The position numbers and the translations under genes were made by a program. Source: Rhodanobacter sp. B05 (GTDB taxonomy: Bacteria > Pseudomonadota > Gammaproteobacteria > Xanthomonadales > Rhodanobacteraceae). Taken from it: a stretch of 64,000 bases of DNA. Below are positions 1 to 10,957 of this stretch, one piece after another. How positions within the stretch are numbered: position 1 is the first letter of the stretch; each line of letters starts with the position of its first letter. The DNA is taken from the NCBI RefSeq assembly GCF_002001085.1, contig NZ_MUNU01000008.1, positions 1 through 64,000 on the forward strand, written 5' to 3'. A model generated the notes under the pieces. That model saw only the letters and a program-made list of their open reading frames with translations, searched no databases and was not told the origin of the DNA.

Positions 1-170
1 AAGCTCACCTGGACGATTTTTTCCTTTTCCTTGTGATTCTGGTTGGGTGGCGCCATCGGGGCCACAATCAGCAGGAAGGCAAACGCATGCAGCCCAATGG
101 CCACTGCAAGTGCCCAGGTCCGCTTCCAGCTAAACGGCTCGCGCCCGGATTCTTCGTTACTTGAGGCCAT
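1..170 (-). CDS. tonB: TonB-family energy transducer, N-terminal fragment
   Basis: Only the first 56 or so codons lie in the window; the gene runs off the left edge. The visible protein has a short charged head (residues 1-17, with KR just before the membrane), one hydrophobic segment (about 19-38, ALAVAIGLHAFAFLLIVAPM) carrying the SxxxH-like His typical of TonB anchors, then a proline- and lysine-rich stretch (PPNQNHKEKEK). This is the layout of TonB, which links the inner-membrane ExbB/ExbD motor to outer-membrane receptors. A tonB gene close to gyrB is the known xanthomonad arrangement, with exbB/exbD expected further left. The C-terminal receptor-binding domain is not visible, so a TonB-like paralogue is possible. 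Confidence 0.75.
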   Translation of the reverse strand, partial: MASSNEESGREPFSWKRTWALAVAIGLHAFAFLLIVAPMAPPNQNHKEKEKIVQVS

Positions 171-327
171 CTGTCACTATCTGGAAGCTGATCAATTGGA
201 AGACCGCGTTACCGCAGGACGTCGCCGGGAACCATCTGTGATGACTGGAAGGTAGCCGGAACAAACACGCTGCAGGGGAACGCAGGGAAAGGTTTTCAAC
301 GGTACAACACGACATGACTTTTGTATA

Positions 328-373
328 GCACCCGCGGGGTCCGGACATGGACGTCCATTACCGGCGCGGGTGC
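328..373 (-). terminator. Hairpin downstream of the TPR gene
   Basis: GCACCCGCG pairs with CGCGGGTGC, with a second inner palindrome around GGACGTCC. On the minus strand it is followed by the AT-rich TATACAAAAG. It starts 9 bases after the TPR stop codon, so it may end that transcript before tonB. The U-tract is poor, so this is a moderate call. Confidence 0.45.
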
Positions 374-381
374 ACTCGCAG

Positions 382-1671
382 CTACTTTCCGGATGCACCC
401 AGTTGCTTGAGCAGCTCCCTGGCATGAGCGGCGGATTCCGGTTGCTGTTCGGCCTGCTTCAACGCGGCGATGCGCGCCGCCTTGTCATGCAGGCCGCGTT
501 CGCACTCGGCCAGCACCAGGTAGGCGTTGCCCTTCTGCTTCACGCCCTTGTCGAGGGCCTGCTGGATCATGGTTTTCGCCTGGCTGTATTTGCCGGCGGT
601 CAACTCCATGTTCGCGAGCTGCAGGGCAGCCTCTCCATCCTTGGCCTGCGGCAGCGCCTGGTTGAACGCGGCCCTGGCCGCCGGCATGTCGCCGGCAACG
701 TATTCGGCCTTGCCCAGCAGCACGTAGTTGTCGGCACTGGGCTGCATGATGCCCTTGCTCATGCCTTCCTTGATGACCGACACCGACTTGTTGGCCATCG
801 GCTTCGCATCGTCGGCGGACAGGGCCTGGTTGTAGTACAGCGATGCCAGCAGCACATAGTTTGCCTCACCGGTCAGCTGGCCCTTGGCGCGCGCGCCTTC
901 CATGACCTGGATTGCCTCGGGATACTTCCCCGCCTGCTGCAGTGCCTGGATCGCCGTTTCCAGCGCCTTCGGGTCATCCGGGTGCGCGGCGAGATTCTGC
1001 CTGGCCATCTGCACCAGTTGATCGCCCTGGCCCGAGGCGGCGTAGCTGGCCATCAGGATCTGGTTCCACTGCGGGTCCGGCTTGTCCGTCAGCGACTGCG
1101 CCTTTTTCACGGCGGCGATGGCTTCAGGATATTTGTTCAGGCGGTACAGGTCGTTTCCCTCGACCGCATACGACTCGGCGGTTTCCTTCTTGCCCTCGGC
1201 GCGCCACTTATGGATGGTGTCCAGCGACGCCTGGTACTGCCCGTCGGCCTGCTCGGCGACCGCGAGCATGTATTCCACGGTGAAGTAATCGTCGTTTGGC
1301 AACACGCCGTTGGCCAGCGCCTTCTGCAACAGCGCGATCGACGCCTTGTAATCGCCGGCGCGGTATTTGATCAAGGCCAGGCCGCGCAGTGCCATCGCCT
1401 GGGCATATTTGCTCTTGCTGCTGTCGAGCAGGGCCTGAAGAGTGGTTTCGGCCGTGGCCATATCGCCCTTGTTGATGGCGTCCAGGCCTTCCTGGAGTTG
1501 CTTCTGGTCTTTCTCGCTCTTCAGGTCGAGCTTGGGCGCCTCACGCGTGCTGTCCGGGTACTCCGTCGCCTGCTTGGCCTTGTCTTCGTGCTTTGCCAGC
1601 ACCGGGGTGCTGGCCAGACCCAGCACAAAGGCCGCGCAGGCCAGGATGGTGAACCCTCGAACGTGCTTCAT
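382..1671 (-). CDS. Exported tetratricopeptide-repeat protein
   Basis: A 429-residue protein with a signal peptide (about 1-26, ending STPVLA) followed by TPR-like helical pairs through most of its length, such as A-x-x-G-D-x-x-x-A and Y-x-x-A spacings (AGDYKASIALLQKAL, AGKYPEAIQVMEGA, AGDMPAARAAFNQAL). The first possible ATG is 12 bases upstream. The ATG used here has AGGA seven bases before it and places the signal peptide at the N terminus. TPR proteins beside tonB are common in xanthomonads and probably act as periplasmic scaffolds, but the partner is not known. It shares its direction with gyrB but is separated from it by 256 bases that include an AT-rich patch (about 1770-1805), a likely promoter region. 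Confidence 0.8.
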   Translation of the reverse strand: MKHVRGFTILACAAFVLGLASTPVLAKHEDKAKQATEYPDSTREAPKLDLKSEKDQKQLQEGLDAINKGDMATAETTLQALLDSSKSKYAQAMALRGLALIKYRAGDYKASIALLQKALANGVLPNDDYFTVEYMLAVAEQADGQYQASLDTIHKWRAEGKKETAESYAVEGNDLYRLNKYPEAIAAVKKAQSLTDKPDPQWNQILMASYAASGQGDQLVQMARQNLAAHPDDPKALETAIQALQQAGKYPEAIQVMEGARAKGQLTGEANYVLLASLYYNQALSADDAKPMANKSVSVIKEGMSKGIMQPSADNYVLLGKAEYVAGDMPAARAAFNQALPQAKDGEAALQLANMELTAGKYSQAKTMIQQALDKGVKQKGNAYLVLAECERGLHDKAARIAALKQAEQQPESAAHARELLKQLGASGK

Positions 1672-1927
1672 GGCGATCCTCATCTCAAGGTCGGCGTGCG
1701 AGCTTGCACGCGAACAGGTTGGAAAGCGTAACCCGATCAGCTGACGGATAACAAGTCGCAGTGCCGCATAAAATGCCGTTATAAATCAATATGTTATATT
1801 AGCTTCGCATGATCGGCTCGCTCATCGCACGCACGCCTGCCCGCAACCGGACGGGCGGCATGCCTGGGTTGCCGAGCAACGACGTTCCGCGCGTCACGGG
1901 AGGGCTGGCGGATGTCGCCGGCATCGG

Positions 1928-4426
<2,499 letters not shown>

Positions 4427-4458
4427 TTATGCAAACCTGCGGGGATGCAACCTTCCGA

Positions 4459-5538
4459 TTATAGCAGGCGCGTCAGTTCGCCTTGTTCCACGTGGAACAC
4501 GCGCGCCGCCTGCCCCTGCAACATCGACGGCAGCTCGGTGCCGGTCAGCAGCACCTGGGTCGCTGCCGCCTGGAGTTGTTCGACTACAGATGCCTGATGA
4601 GCCTGGTCCAGCTCCGACGCCAGATCATCCATGCAGACGATCGGCCACTCGCCGTGATGTTCCGCGTAAAGGCCGGCCTGGGCCAGTACGCACGCCAGTG
4701 CGGTGAGCTTTTCCTGGCCACGGGAGAGATGCTCACGTTGCGGCGCGTGCTCGAACGACATCGACCAGTCGGCACGATGAGCACCCAGGGTCGTGTGTCC
4801 GCGCGCCAGATCCCTGGGCCGTTGCTCACGCAATTGCACGGCCAGATCCCGCTCGTCCGACCAGCCCCGGCGGTAGCGCAGCTCGATGGCGCCCAACTCC
4901 GGCAGCAAGCTGGCTGTGCTGGCCTGCAGCCCCGGTCGCAGCAAGTCCAGATAGGCGCGTCGTTGGGCGTCGATCTGCTGGGCGGTCTGCGCCAGTTCGG
5001 CTTCCCAGGGTGCGAACAGTTCGTCCGCCGCGCTGCTTCCCAGCCGCAACAAGCTGTTGCGCTGCTTCAACGCCCGTTGATGGCGACGCCACGTCGACAG
5101 GAAGTCCTGTTCCACGTGAAACACGCCCCAGTCGAGATATCTTCGACGCTCCTCTGCCGCTCCTGCAATCAAGGCGTGCGAGCCGGGCTCGAAACAGACC
5201 ACGGCGCATTCGCGTACCAGTTGCCCGATCGCCACGCTGTCGCCGTCCACCCTGGCGTCCCAACGGGCACCACTGCGACCCAAGCCCACCCGGCTTCCGC
5301 GGCCATCGGCGTGACGCAATTCGGCGAAGACCGACAACTGCGGCATGTCCCGTTGCAGCAGCGCCTCCCTGGCGCCGCTGCGGAACGAACGCGCATGGGA
5401 CAGCAGGAACACCGCCTCCAGCACACTGGTCTTGCCGGCGCCGTTGGCGCCCACGAAAACATTGATCGCCGGATCGAGGGCGAGGCTCACCTCGGTCAGG
5501 CAGCGCAGCCCGCTGATGCGCAATTGCTCCAGTCTCAT
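4459..5538 (-). CDS. recF: DNA replication and repair protein RecF
   Basis: A 359-residue SMC-like ATPase that binds gapped DNA and helps RecO/RecR load RecA. The Walker A motif GANGAGKT lies at residues 30-37, the signature LSRGQEKL and the Walker B stretch PIVCMDDLASELD near the C terminus. The start MRLEQLRISG matches the family; 53 further in-frame codons upstream have no RecF character and were excluded. Two FHVEQ motifs in the protein are encoded by parS-like palindromes (see separate entries), so the gene doubles as a probable centromere region. Confidence 0.97.
   Translation of the reverse strand: MRLEQLRISGLRCLTEVSLALDPAINVFVGANGAGKTSVLEAVFLLSHARSFRSGAREALLQRDMPQLSVFAELRHADGRGSRVGLGRSGARWDARVDGDSVAIGQLVRECAVVCFEPGSHALIAGAAEERRRYLDWGVFHVEQDFLSTWRRHQRALKQRNSLLRLGSSAADELFAPWEAELAQTAQQIDAQRRAYLDLLRPGLQASTASLLPELGAIELRYRRGWSDERDLAVQLREQRPRDLARGHTTLGAHRADWSMSFEHAPQREHLSRGQEKLTALACVLAQAGLYAEHHGEWPIVCMDDLASELDQAHQASVVEQLQAAATQVLLTGTELPSMLQGQAARVFHVEQGELTRLL
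4484..4499. promoter_or_regulatory. parS-like site 1 (ParB-binding), inside recF
   Basis: The sequence TGTTCCACGTGGAACA is a perfect 16-bp palindrome and matches the conserved chromosomal parS core (TGTTNCACGTGNAACA). It lies in the last codons of recF, about 2.3 kb from the oriC candidate. ParB encoded at 48.2-49.1 kb is the expected ligand. Confidence 0.88.
5108..5123. promoter_or_regulatory. parS-like site 2 (ParB-binding), inside recF
   Basis: TGTTCCACGTGAAACA joins the two common parS half-sites (TGTTCCACG and TGTTTCACG), so it departs from perfect symmetry at one base pair. It lies 624 bases from site 1 within recF. Two close sites near the origin are the usual arrangement for nucleating ParB spreading. 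Confidence 0.82.
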
Positions 5539-5633
5539 GCAACGCTCATCCACAAACGGCAACGCCGGAGTTCCTGATGGAAACCCCGGCGTCTCAAGTC
5601 GACATCCTGCAAGACCTGGCCATGCGGCAGGTG

Positions 5634-6734
5634 TCAGAGCCGCAATGGCATGATCACGTGGCGGGAGTGTTCGTTGTCGTTTTCCTGCACCAGGCAACTG
5701 GACTGGGCATCGCGCAAGCTGAGCCGCGCCTGGTCTCCCCGCAGCGCCGCCAGCGCGTCGAGCAGATAGCCCACGTTGAAACCCACGGCCAGATCGGACA
5801 CGTGGGTGTCGGCCTCCACTTCCTCCACCGCCTCTTCCTGCTCCGGGTTGTGCGCAACGATGCGCAATTTGCCGGGCGACAGTTCCAGACGAACGCCGCG
5901 GTATTTCTCGTTCGACAGGATCGCCGCGCGCTGCAGCGCACCGCGCAGAACCTCCCGATCCAGGATCGCTGTCTTGTCCGCACCCAAGGGGATCACCGCC
6001 TCGTAATCCGGGAAACGGCCATCGATCAACTTGGAGGTGAAGGTCACCCCGCCACGGCGCAGGCGCAGATGGTTGCGACCGAACTCGAGCTCAACTTGGC
6101 CATCGCCGCTTTCCAGCAGGCCAATGAGTTCGTTGACGCCCTTGCGCGGAATGATGATCTGACGCCGCGTGCTGACCGAACTCTGCAATTCGGTTTCCTT
6201 CATGGCCAAGCGGTGGCCGTCGGTGGCCACGCACCGCAACGTGTGTTCCTGAAGGTCCAGCAACATGCCGTTGAGGTAATAGCGCACGTCCTGGTTGGCC
6301 ATGGCGAAGGCGGTGCGTTCCATCAGGTCGCGCAGCACTTCCTCGGGCAGGCTGACCTTTTCCACCAGCTCGATCTGGTCGACGGTGGGAAATTCGCTGG
6401 CGGGAAGCGTGGTCAGGGTGAATCGGCTGCGGCCGGCGTTCAGCGCCACCCGATCGCCGTTGAGCTTGAGCTCGATGCGTGCCCCGTCGGGCAGGGCGCG
6501 TACGATGTCGAAGAGCTTTCGCGCCGGAATGGTGATCTCGCCGTCGACGAGCTTCTCCGCTTCCGTGGTGGCAACCATCTCCACTTCCAGATCGGTGCCG
6601 GTCATCGAGACCTTGCCGTCACCGACCTTGAACAGCAGGTTGGCCAGTACCGGCAGCGTCTGCCGTCGTTCAACGACGCCGACCACTTGCTGCAGTGGCT
6701 TGAGCAAGGCTTCACGCTGGATGCTGAATTGCAT
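5634..6734 (-). CDS. dnaN: DNA polymerase III beta subunit (sliding clamp)
   Basis: A 366-residue clamp with the family N terminus MQFSIQREALLKPLQ, the internal SRFTLTTLPASEFP and LIDGRFPDYEAVIP segments, and the C-terminal ending HVIMPLRL. Dimers encircle DNA and tether polymerase III. The start has GGGAAG ten bases upstream. It lies between dnaA and recF as expected; 95 bases separate it from recF. The 251-base gap toward dnaA contains the oriC candidate and must also hold the dnaN promoter. Confidence 0.98.
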   Translation of the reverse strand: MQFSIQREALLKPLQQVVGVVERRQTLPVLANLLFKVGDGKVSMTGTDLEVEMVATTEAEKLVDGEITIPARKLFDIVRALPDGARIELKLNGDRVALNAGRSRFTLTTLPASEFPTVDQIELVEKVSLPEEVLRDLMERTAFAMANQDVRYYLNGMLLDLQEHTLRCVATDGHRLAMKETELQSSVSTRRQIIIPRKGVNELIGLLESGDGQVELEFGRNHLRLRRGGVTFTSKLIDGRFPDYEAVIPLGADKTAILDREVLRGALQRAAILSNEKYRGVRLELSPGKLRIVAHNPEQEEAVEEVEADTHVSDLAVGFNVGYLLDALAALRGDQARLSLRDAQSSCLVQENDNEHSRHVIMPLRL

Positions 6735-6892
6735 ATGGGCTTCCCTATACCTGCTGTTCTGTCTTTAAAAGAAGTGTAGTGGTTGTAGTAGGCGTTGTGG
6801 AGAATCGCGTTTTCGCAGAATAAACCTTTTAAATCAATCGATTAAACTAAATTTTAGCTGTGCAGCAATGGCCTGCCCGACGGTGCGTGATT

Positions 6893-6901
6893 TGTGGATA
6901 A
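6893..6901 (-). promoter_or_regulatory. DnaA box (perfect)
   Basis: TGTGGATAA on the plus strand is the reverse complement of the consensus TTATCCACA. It lies 26 bases from the next perfect box. Confidence 0.8.
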
Positions 6902-6926
6902 CTTCACGCGACAAACCATCCACCTA

Positions 6927-6935
6927 TTATCCACA
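6927..6935 (+). promoter_or_regulatory. DnaA box (perfect)
   Basis: TTATCCACA, identical to the consensus DnaA site, about 50 bases from the dnaA stop codon. Confidence 0.8.
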
Positions 6936-6985
6936 GCTTGGCCCCCTGCTTGCCCACGGCATTGTTGCGCATTCCCGCCGACGCT

Positions 6986-8317
6986 TCAGCCGGTCAATGT
7001 ACGGATCAATTGTTCCCAGTCCTGGCGCATGCGCAAGTCGGTTTCGACGAACTTGCGGATCGTCTTGCAAGCGTGCATCACCGTGGTGTGGTCGCGTCCG
7101 CCGAACGCCTCGCCGATCTCGGGCAGGCTGTGCTCGGTCAGCTCCTTGGCCAGGGTCATCGCAATCTGCCGCGGCCGCGCCAGCGAGCGCACCCGCCGTT
7201 TGGACAGCAGATCCTGCAGACGCACGTTGAAGTACTCCGCCGTGGTCTTCTGGATGTTCGCGATGGTGATGGCCTGCGCATGGGTGGCCAGCAGGTCGCG
7301 CAGGGTTTCTTCGGCGAAATCGGTGGTGATCGGCTTGCCGTAGAAATTGGCGCGCGCGGCCAGGGTGTTGAGTGCGCCTTCCAGGTCACGCACGTTCGAA
7401 CGGATGCGCTTGGCCAGCAGCATCGCCACGCTCTCGTCCAGCGCCACGCCCTTGTCGTGGGCCTTGGCCAGCAGGATCGCCGCGCGCGTCTCGAAGTCCG
7501 GCGGTTCGATCGCCACGCTGAGCCCCCACCCCAGGCGCGACTTCAGCCGGGGTTCGAGCTTGTCGACCTCCTTCGGGTAACGGTCGCAGGTCAGGATGAT
7601 CTGCTGCTTGGATTCGAACAGCGCGTTGAAGGTGTGGAAAAACTCTTCCTGGGTGGTGTCCTTGCCGGCGAAGAACTGGATGTCGTCGATGAGCAGCGCG
7701 TCGACCGTGCGGAAACGTCGCTTGAATTCGTCCATGCCTTTCGCGCGCAAGGCCTCGATCATCGAGCCGACGAACTGTTCCGACCGCAGGTACAGCACCT
7801 TGCAGGCGGGATTGCGTTCCAGCATCAGGTTGCCTGCCGCATGCATCAGATGGGTCTTGCCCAGGCCGGTGCCGCCATACAGCAACAGCGGGTTGTAGGC
7901 GCGCCCCGGGTTGGTGGCCACCTGCATGGCGGCGGCCTTGCCAAGCTGGTTGGACTTGCCTTCCACGAAGGTTTCGAATGTGTAATGCGGATCCATGTTG
8001 TGCTGGAAGGCCTGCGCCGGGGCGCTTGCCGGCACGGGGCGGGTCGGCGCCACCGGCCTGACGGTGGCCGACCGCGGCGAGCTGGACCCGACTTCCAGGC
8101 GCACCGGCCACGTTTTGCCGAGCAGTTGCTGCAGCACCTGCTCGATATGCAGTAGATAGCGTTGGCGTACGGTGTCCAGCGTGTAGGTGTTGGGCGCAAA
8201 CAGCTGCAGGCCGTCGGCATCGTCGCGCGCCTGCAAGGGCATCAGCCAGGTATGCAGGTCTTCGGCGCTCAAATCGCCTTCGAGGCGCTCAAGGCAGCGC
8301 CGCCACAGATCACTCAT
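6986..8317 (-). CDS. dnaA: Chromosomal replication initiator protein DnaA
   Basis: A 443-residue AAA+ initiator. Domain I is [24 protein letters not shown]. Then come a Pro/Ala-rich linker (about 85-110), domain III with Walker A GGTGLGKT and Walker [13 protein letters not shown], and domain IV with the DnaA-box reader [18 protein letters not shown]. It binds TTATCCACA boxes as an ATP form and opens oriC. The gene is the first leftward gene at the strand switch; its promoter must lie in 8318-8507, which also carries a DnaA box, consistent with autoregulation. Confidence 0.98.
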   Translation of the reverse strand: MSDLWRRCLERLEGDLSAEDLHTWLMPLQARDDADGLQLFAPNTYTLDTVRQRYLLHIEQVLQQLLGKTWPVRLEVGSSSPRSATVRPVAPTRPVPASAPAQAFQHNMDPHYTFETFVEGKSNQLGKAAAMQVATNPGRAYNPLLLYGGTGLGKTHLMHAAGNLMLERNPACKVLYLRSEQFVGSMIEALRAKGMDEFKRRFRTVDALLIDDIQFFAGKDTTQEEFFHTFNALFESKQQIILTCDRYPKEVDKLEPRLKSRLGWGLSVAIEPPDFETRAAILLAKAHDKGVALDESVAMLLAKRIRSNVRDLEGALNTLAARANFYGKPITTDFAEETLRDLLATHAQAITIANIQKTTAEYFNVRLQDLLSKRRVRSLARPRQIAMTLAKELTEHSLPEIGEAFGGRDHTTVMHACKTIRKFVETDLRMRQDWEQLIRTLTG

Positions 8318-8439
8318 GAATTCAATCAGCCACAGCTGGGGCGCTTGCGCGCGGGTGATTGACTAGTCTAGCAGCAGCCCCCGCGGCCCCGCGGGCCGCG
8401 CAACCTCGCGGACACGCACGACTCGCGTACGGCGGCCAT

Positions 8440-8469
8440 TTGACAGTCGAGGCGCGAACCGGACATACT
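8440..8469 (+). promoter_or_regulatory. Sigma-70 promoter of rpmH
   Basis: A consensus -35 hexamer TTGACA (8440-8445) is followed after 18 bases by CATACT (8464-8469), about 40 bases before the rpmH start. A perfect DnaA box (TTATCCACA, 8481-8489) sits directly downstream. Confidence 0.65.
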
Positions 8470-8480
8470 CTCCAACCTTT

Positions 8481-8489
8481 TTATCCACA
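8481..8489 (+). promoter_or_regulatory. DnaA box between dnaA and rpmH
   Basis: TTATCCACA, a perfect consensus box in the dnaA-rpmH gap. It could take part in dnaA autoregulation, affect rpmH expression, or belong to a bipartite origin. Confidence 0.7.
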
Positions 8490-8507
8490 TTCCCTTCGGA
8501 GCAGACC

Positions 8508-8642
8508 ATGAAGCGGACCTTCCAGCCCAGCAAGCTCAAGCGCGCGCGTACGCACGGTTTCCGTGCCCGCATGGCGACCGCCGACGGCCGCAAAATCATC
8601 AACGCCCGTCGCGCCAAGGGCCGCAAGCGCCTGATCCCGTAA
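8508..8642 (+). CDS. rpmH: 50S ribosomal protein L34
   Basis: A 44-residue, strongly basic protein starting [20 protein letters not shown] and ending KGRKRLIP, the full-length L34 of the large ribosomal subunit. CGGAG lies eleven bases upstream. It is the first gene of the rightward rpmH-rnpA-yidC-mnmE run. Confidence 0.98.
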   Translation: MKRTFQPSKLKRARTHGFRARMATADGRKIINARRAKGRKRLIP

Positions 8643-8671
8643 ACACCGATCAAGCGCCGGGGACGAGCGTC

Positions 8672-9076
8672 ATGTCCAGCGCCGGATTGCCGCGCGACGC
8701 GCGGTTACGTCGGCCCGGTGACTTCGCCGCCTTGCGAACCAGCAGCGGACGCGCAGGCGGCCGCTGTTTTCATTTGCGCTATCGCGAAAACGGGCTTGGT
8801 CATGCCAGGCTTGGTCTGGCGATCTCCAAGCGGGTGTCCAAGCGTGCAGTCGAGCGCAACCGGATCAAGCGGCTGTTGCGCGAATCGTTTCGGCGCGTGC
8901 GACATCAGCTGCCATCGGTCGACCTGATGGTGATGGCGCGCGAGCAGGCCGCCGGTGTACCCGGCGCCGAGTTGCTGCGTGACATCGACGGTTTGTGGAA
9001 AAAACTGGTGGCCTCCCGCGCCGACGTGGCCGAACCATTGAAGCGGGCCGACGACACCTCCACAATCGAGCGTTGA
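8672..9076 (+). CDS. rnpA: Ribonuclease P protein component
   Basis: A 134-residue basic protein carrying the RnpA signature ERNRIKRLLRESFRR (about residues 67-81) and the preceding GLAISKRVSKRAV strand. It assists the RNase P RNA in removing 5' leaders from pre-tRNAs. It begins 29 bases after rpmH, the usual coupling. The C-terminal tail after residue 110 is poorly conserved. Confidence 0.96.
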   Translation: MSSAGLPRDARLRRPGDFAALRTSSGRAGGRCFHLRYRENGLGHARLGLAISKRVSKRAVERNRIKRLLRESFRRVRHQLPSVDLMVMAREQAAGVPGAELLRDIDGLWKKLVASRADVAEPLKRADDTSTIER

Positions 9077-9140
9077 CCTTTTCTTTCCTGCCCCCGCGGC
9101 GAGACTCTCGAGTCGTGGCGTTACCCGGATCTGCTACGCG

Positions 9141-10880
9141 ATGAATCAAACGCGCACCTTCCTCTTGTTCGCCCTGCTGGCCGTGGCGTATCTCCTGTTC
9201 ATGGCCTGGGAAAAGGACTACGCGCCGCAGCCACCGGTTGTCGCCGGCAGCACCTCGACGCAGGCCATAGCGACTTCGACCGACGGCAGCGTGCCGAGCG
9301 GCATTCCAGCGGCTTCGGCTTCTGCCGCCAGTGCCGGCGCAGCGAAGATCGCCCCGGAAGGAAGCCACGCCGGGCAGGCGCCTTCCCAGCTGATCACGGT
9401 CGATACCGATGTGCTGCACCTGCTGGTCGACACACGCGGCGGCAGCCTGGTACGTGCGGACCTGCTTGCCTACCCGAACAAGGCGCCCACCCACAAGGAC
9501 GCGAACCCGCCGCCGACGGTGCTGCTGGACAACGACCCGGCGCACTACTTCGTGGCGCAGAACGGCCTCGTCGGCAGCAGCGACACCGCGCCCGCGGATC
9601 AGCCCAATCACCTGGCCCTGTTCCAGAGTGCGAAAACCAGTTACACCCTGACGCCTGGCCAGAACGAGTTGCAGGTCGAGCTGAGCTGGCAGGATGCCGC
9701 CGGGCTGAAGGTCACCAAGACCTACACGTTCAAGCGCGGCAGCTACGTGATCGGGCTGAACCAGCGCATCGACAACGGCAGCAGTCAGCCGTGGCAGGGC
9801 AATGCCTACCAGCAACTGCAGCGGGTGGCGCCGCCGAAGCCGGGAAGCTGGCTGAGCAGTTACGCCGACCCGGAATCGCGCAGCTTCCAGGGCGCTGCCT
9901 GGTATACCGGCGAGAAGTTCGAGAAGCTGGAATTCAAGAACTTCAGCGACAGGAAGGATGCGCTGGACACCCAGTTCAAGGGCGGCTGGGCGGCCATGCT
10001 GCGCCTGTACTTCGTCACCGCGTGGATTCCGCCGGCCGACCAGACCGACCATTACGTCACCCAGACCCTCGATCCCGACAGCGCGAACCCGCGCTACCTG
10101 ATCCGCGCGGTCGGCCCCGCGCTCAGCGTGGCCCCGGGTCAGAGCCTGACCAGTCAGGCGCGGCTATACCTCGGTCCGAACGTGCAGGGCACGCTGGATG
10201 CGATCGCGCCGGGTCTCGACCTGACCATCGACTACGGCATGTTCAAGGCGATTGCCGTGCCGATGCACTGGATCCTGTCGCAGTTCCACGCGGTCGCCAA
10301 GAACTGGGGCGTGGCGATCATCCTGCTGGTGCTGCTGATCAAGGGCCTGACCTGGAAGCTCACCGCGATGCAGTACCGCTCCAGCGCGCGCATGCGCAAG
10401 CTGGCGCCGCGCATCCAGGCGCTGAAGGAGCGCTACGGCGACGACAAGCAGAAGATGCAGCAAGCCACCATGGAGCTGTACAAGAAGGAGAAGGTCAACC
10501 CGATGGGCGGCTGCCTGCCGGTGCTGATCACCATGCCGGTGTTCTACGGCTTGTATTTCGTGCTCGAGTACAGCCTGGAACTGCGGCATGCCGCCTTCCT
10601 GTGGATTCCCGATCTGAGCCATCCCGATCCGCTGTACATCCTGCCAATCGTCTACGCGATCGTGATGCTCGGTACGCAGTGGCTGAATCCGGCCGCCGCA
10701 GGCATGGATCCGACCCAGGCGAAGATGATGAAGGTGATGCCGTTGCTGTTCACGGTGATGTTCGCCTTCTTCCCCGCCGGCCTGTGCCTGTATTACGCCG
10801 TCAACGGCCTGGTCGGTCTTGGTCAGCAGTGGTGGGTGACCCATCACATCGATCGCGCGGCGCCGCTCACCACGGACTGA
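9141..10880 (+). CDS. yidC: Membrane protein insertase YidC
   Basis: A 579-residue Gram-negative YidC/Oxa1. It has an N-terminal signal anchor (about 5-20, TFLLFALLAVAYLLFM), an Ala/Ser/Gly-rich linker, a large periplasmic domain (about 80-360) and a C-terminal insertase core with GWAVAI-like GVAIILLVLLIKG, the cytoplasmic hairpin (MRKLAPRIQALKERYGDD) and MGGCLPVLITMPVFYGLY. It inserts inner-membrane proteins alone or with SecYEG. Only 64 bases separate it from rnpA, so the yidD gene found here in many bacteria is absent. Confidence 0.97.
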   Translation: MNQTRTFLLFALLAVAYLLFMAWEKDYAPQPPVVAGSTSTQAIATSTDGSVPSGIPAASASAASAGAAKIAPEGSHAGQAPSQLITVDTDVLHLLVDTRGGSLVRADLLAYPNKAPTHKDANPPPTVLLDNDPAHYFVAQNGLVGSSDTAPADQPNHLALFQSAKTSYTLTPGQNELQVELSWQDAAGLKVTKTYTFKRGSYVIGLNQRIDNGSSQPWQGNAYQQLQRVAPPKPGSWLSSYADPESRSFQGAAWYTGEKFEKLEFKNFSDRKDALDTQFKGGWAAMLRLYFVTAWIPPADQTDHYVTQTLDPDSANPRYLIRAVGPALSVAPGQSLTSQARLYLGPNVQGTLDAIAPGLDLTIDYGMFKAIAVPMHWILSQFHAVAKNWGVAIILLVLLIKGLTWKLTAMQYRSSARMRKLAPRIQALKERYGDDKQKMQQATMELYKKEKVNPMGGCLPVLITMPVFYGLYFVLEYSLELRHAAFLWIPDLSHPDPLYILPIVYAIVMLGTQWLNPAAAGMDPTQAKMMKVMPLLFTVMFAFFPAGLCLYYAVNGLVGLGQQWWVTHHIDRAAPLTTD

Positions 10881-10957
10881 GCGCGCCGGCGAAGCAGCCG
10901 TCCACAAGCCGCCGCCAGCGTGACCGGGCGCGGCTGCTTTCGTTTAGAGTCCCCGTC

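Larger units (their letters stand above)
6735..6985. other. oriC: Probable chromosomal replication origin (oriC), dnaA-dnaN intergenic
   Basis: This 251-base gap holds two perfect DnaA boxes of the TTATCCACA type in opposite orientation (6893-6901 and 6927-6935), a one-mismatch box (6796-6804, TGTGGAGAA), and a run of A/T-rich sequence at about 6818-6856 in an otherwise GC-rich window, a candidate unwinding element. Genes left of dnaA all read leftward and those right of it read rightward. An alternative or additional origin is the dnaA-rpmH gap (8318-8507), which has one perfect box. Confidence 0.8.

Noticed and set aside
43..255. A 70-codon frame at the left edge
   Set aside because: It is antisense to the tonB fragment and has no recognisable content.
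9791..10957. A longer mnmE reading frame starting within yidC
   Set aside because: The extra part has no MnmE character and overlaps the conserved yidC frame. MnmE length and start fit the ATG at 10958.
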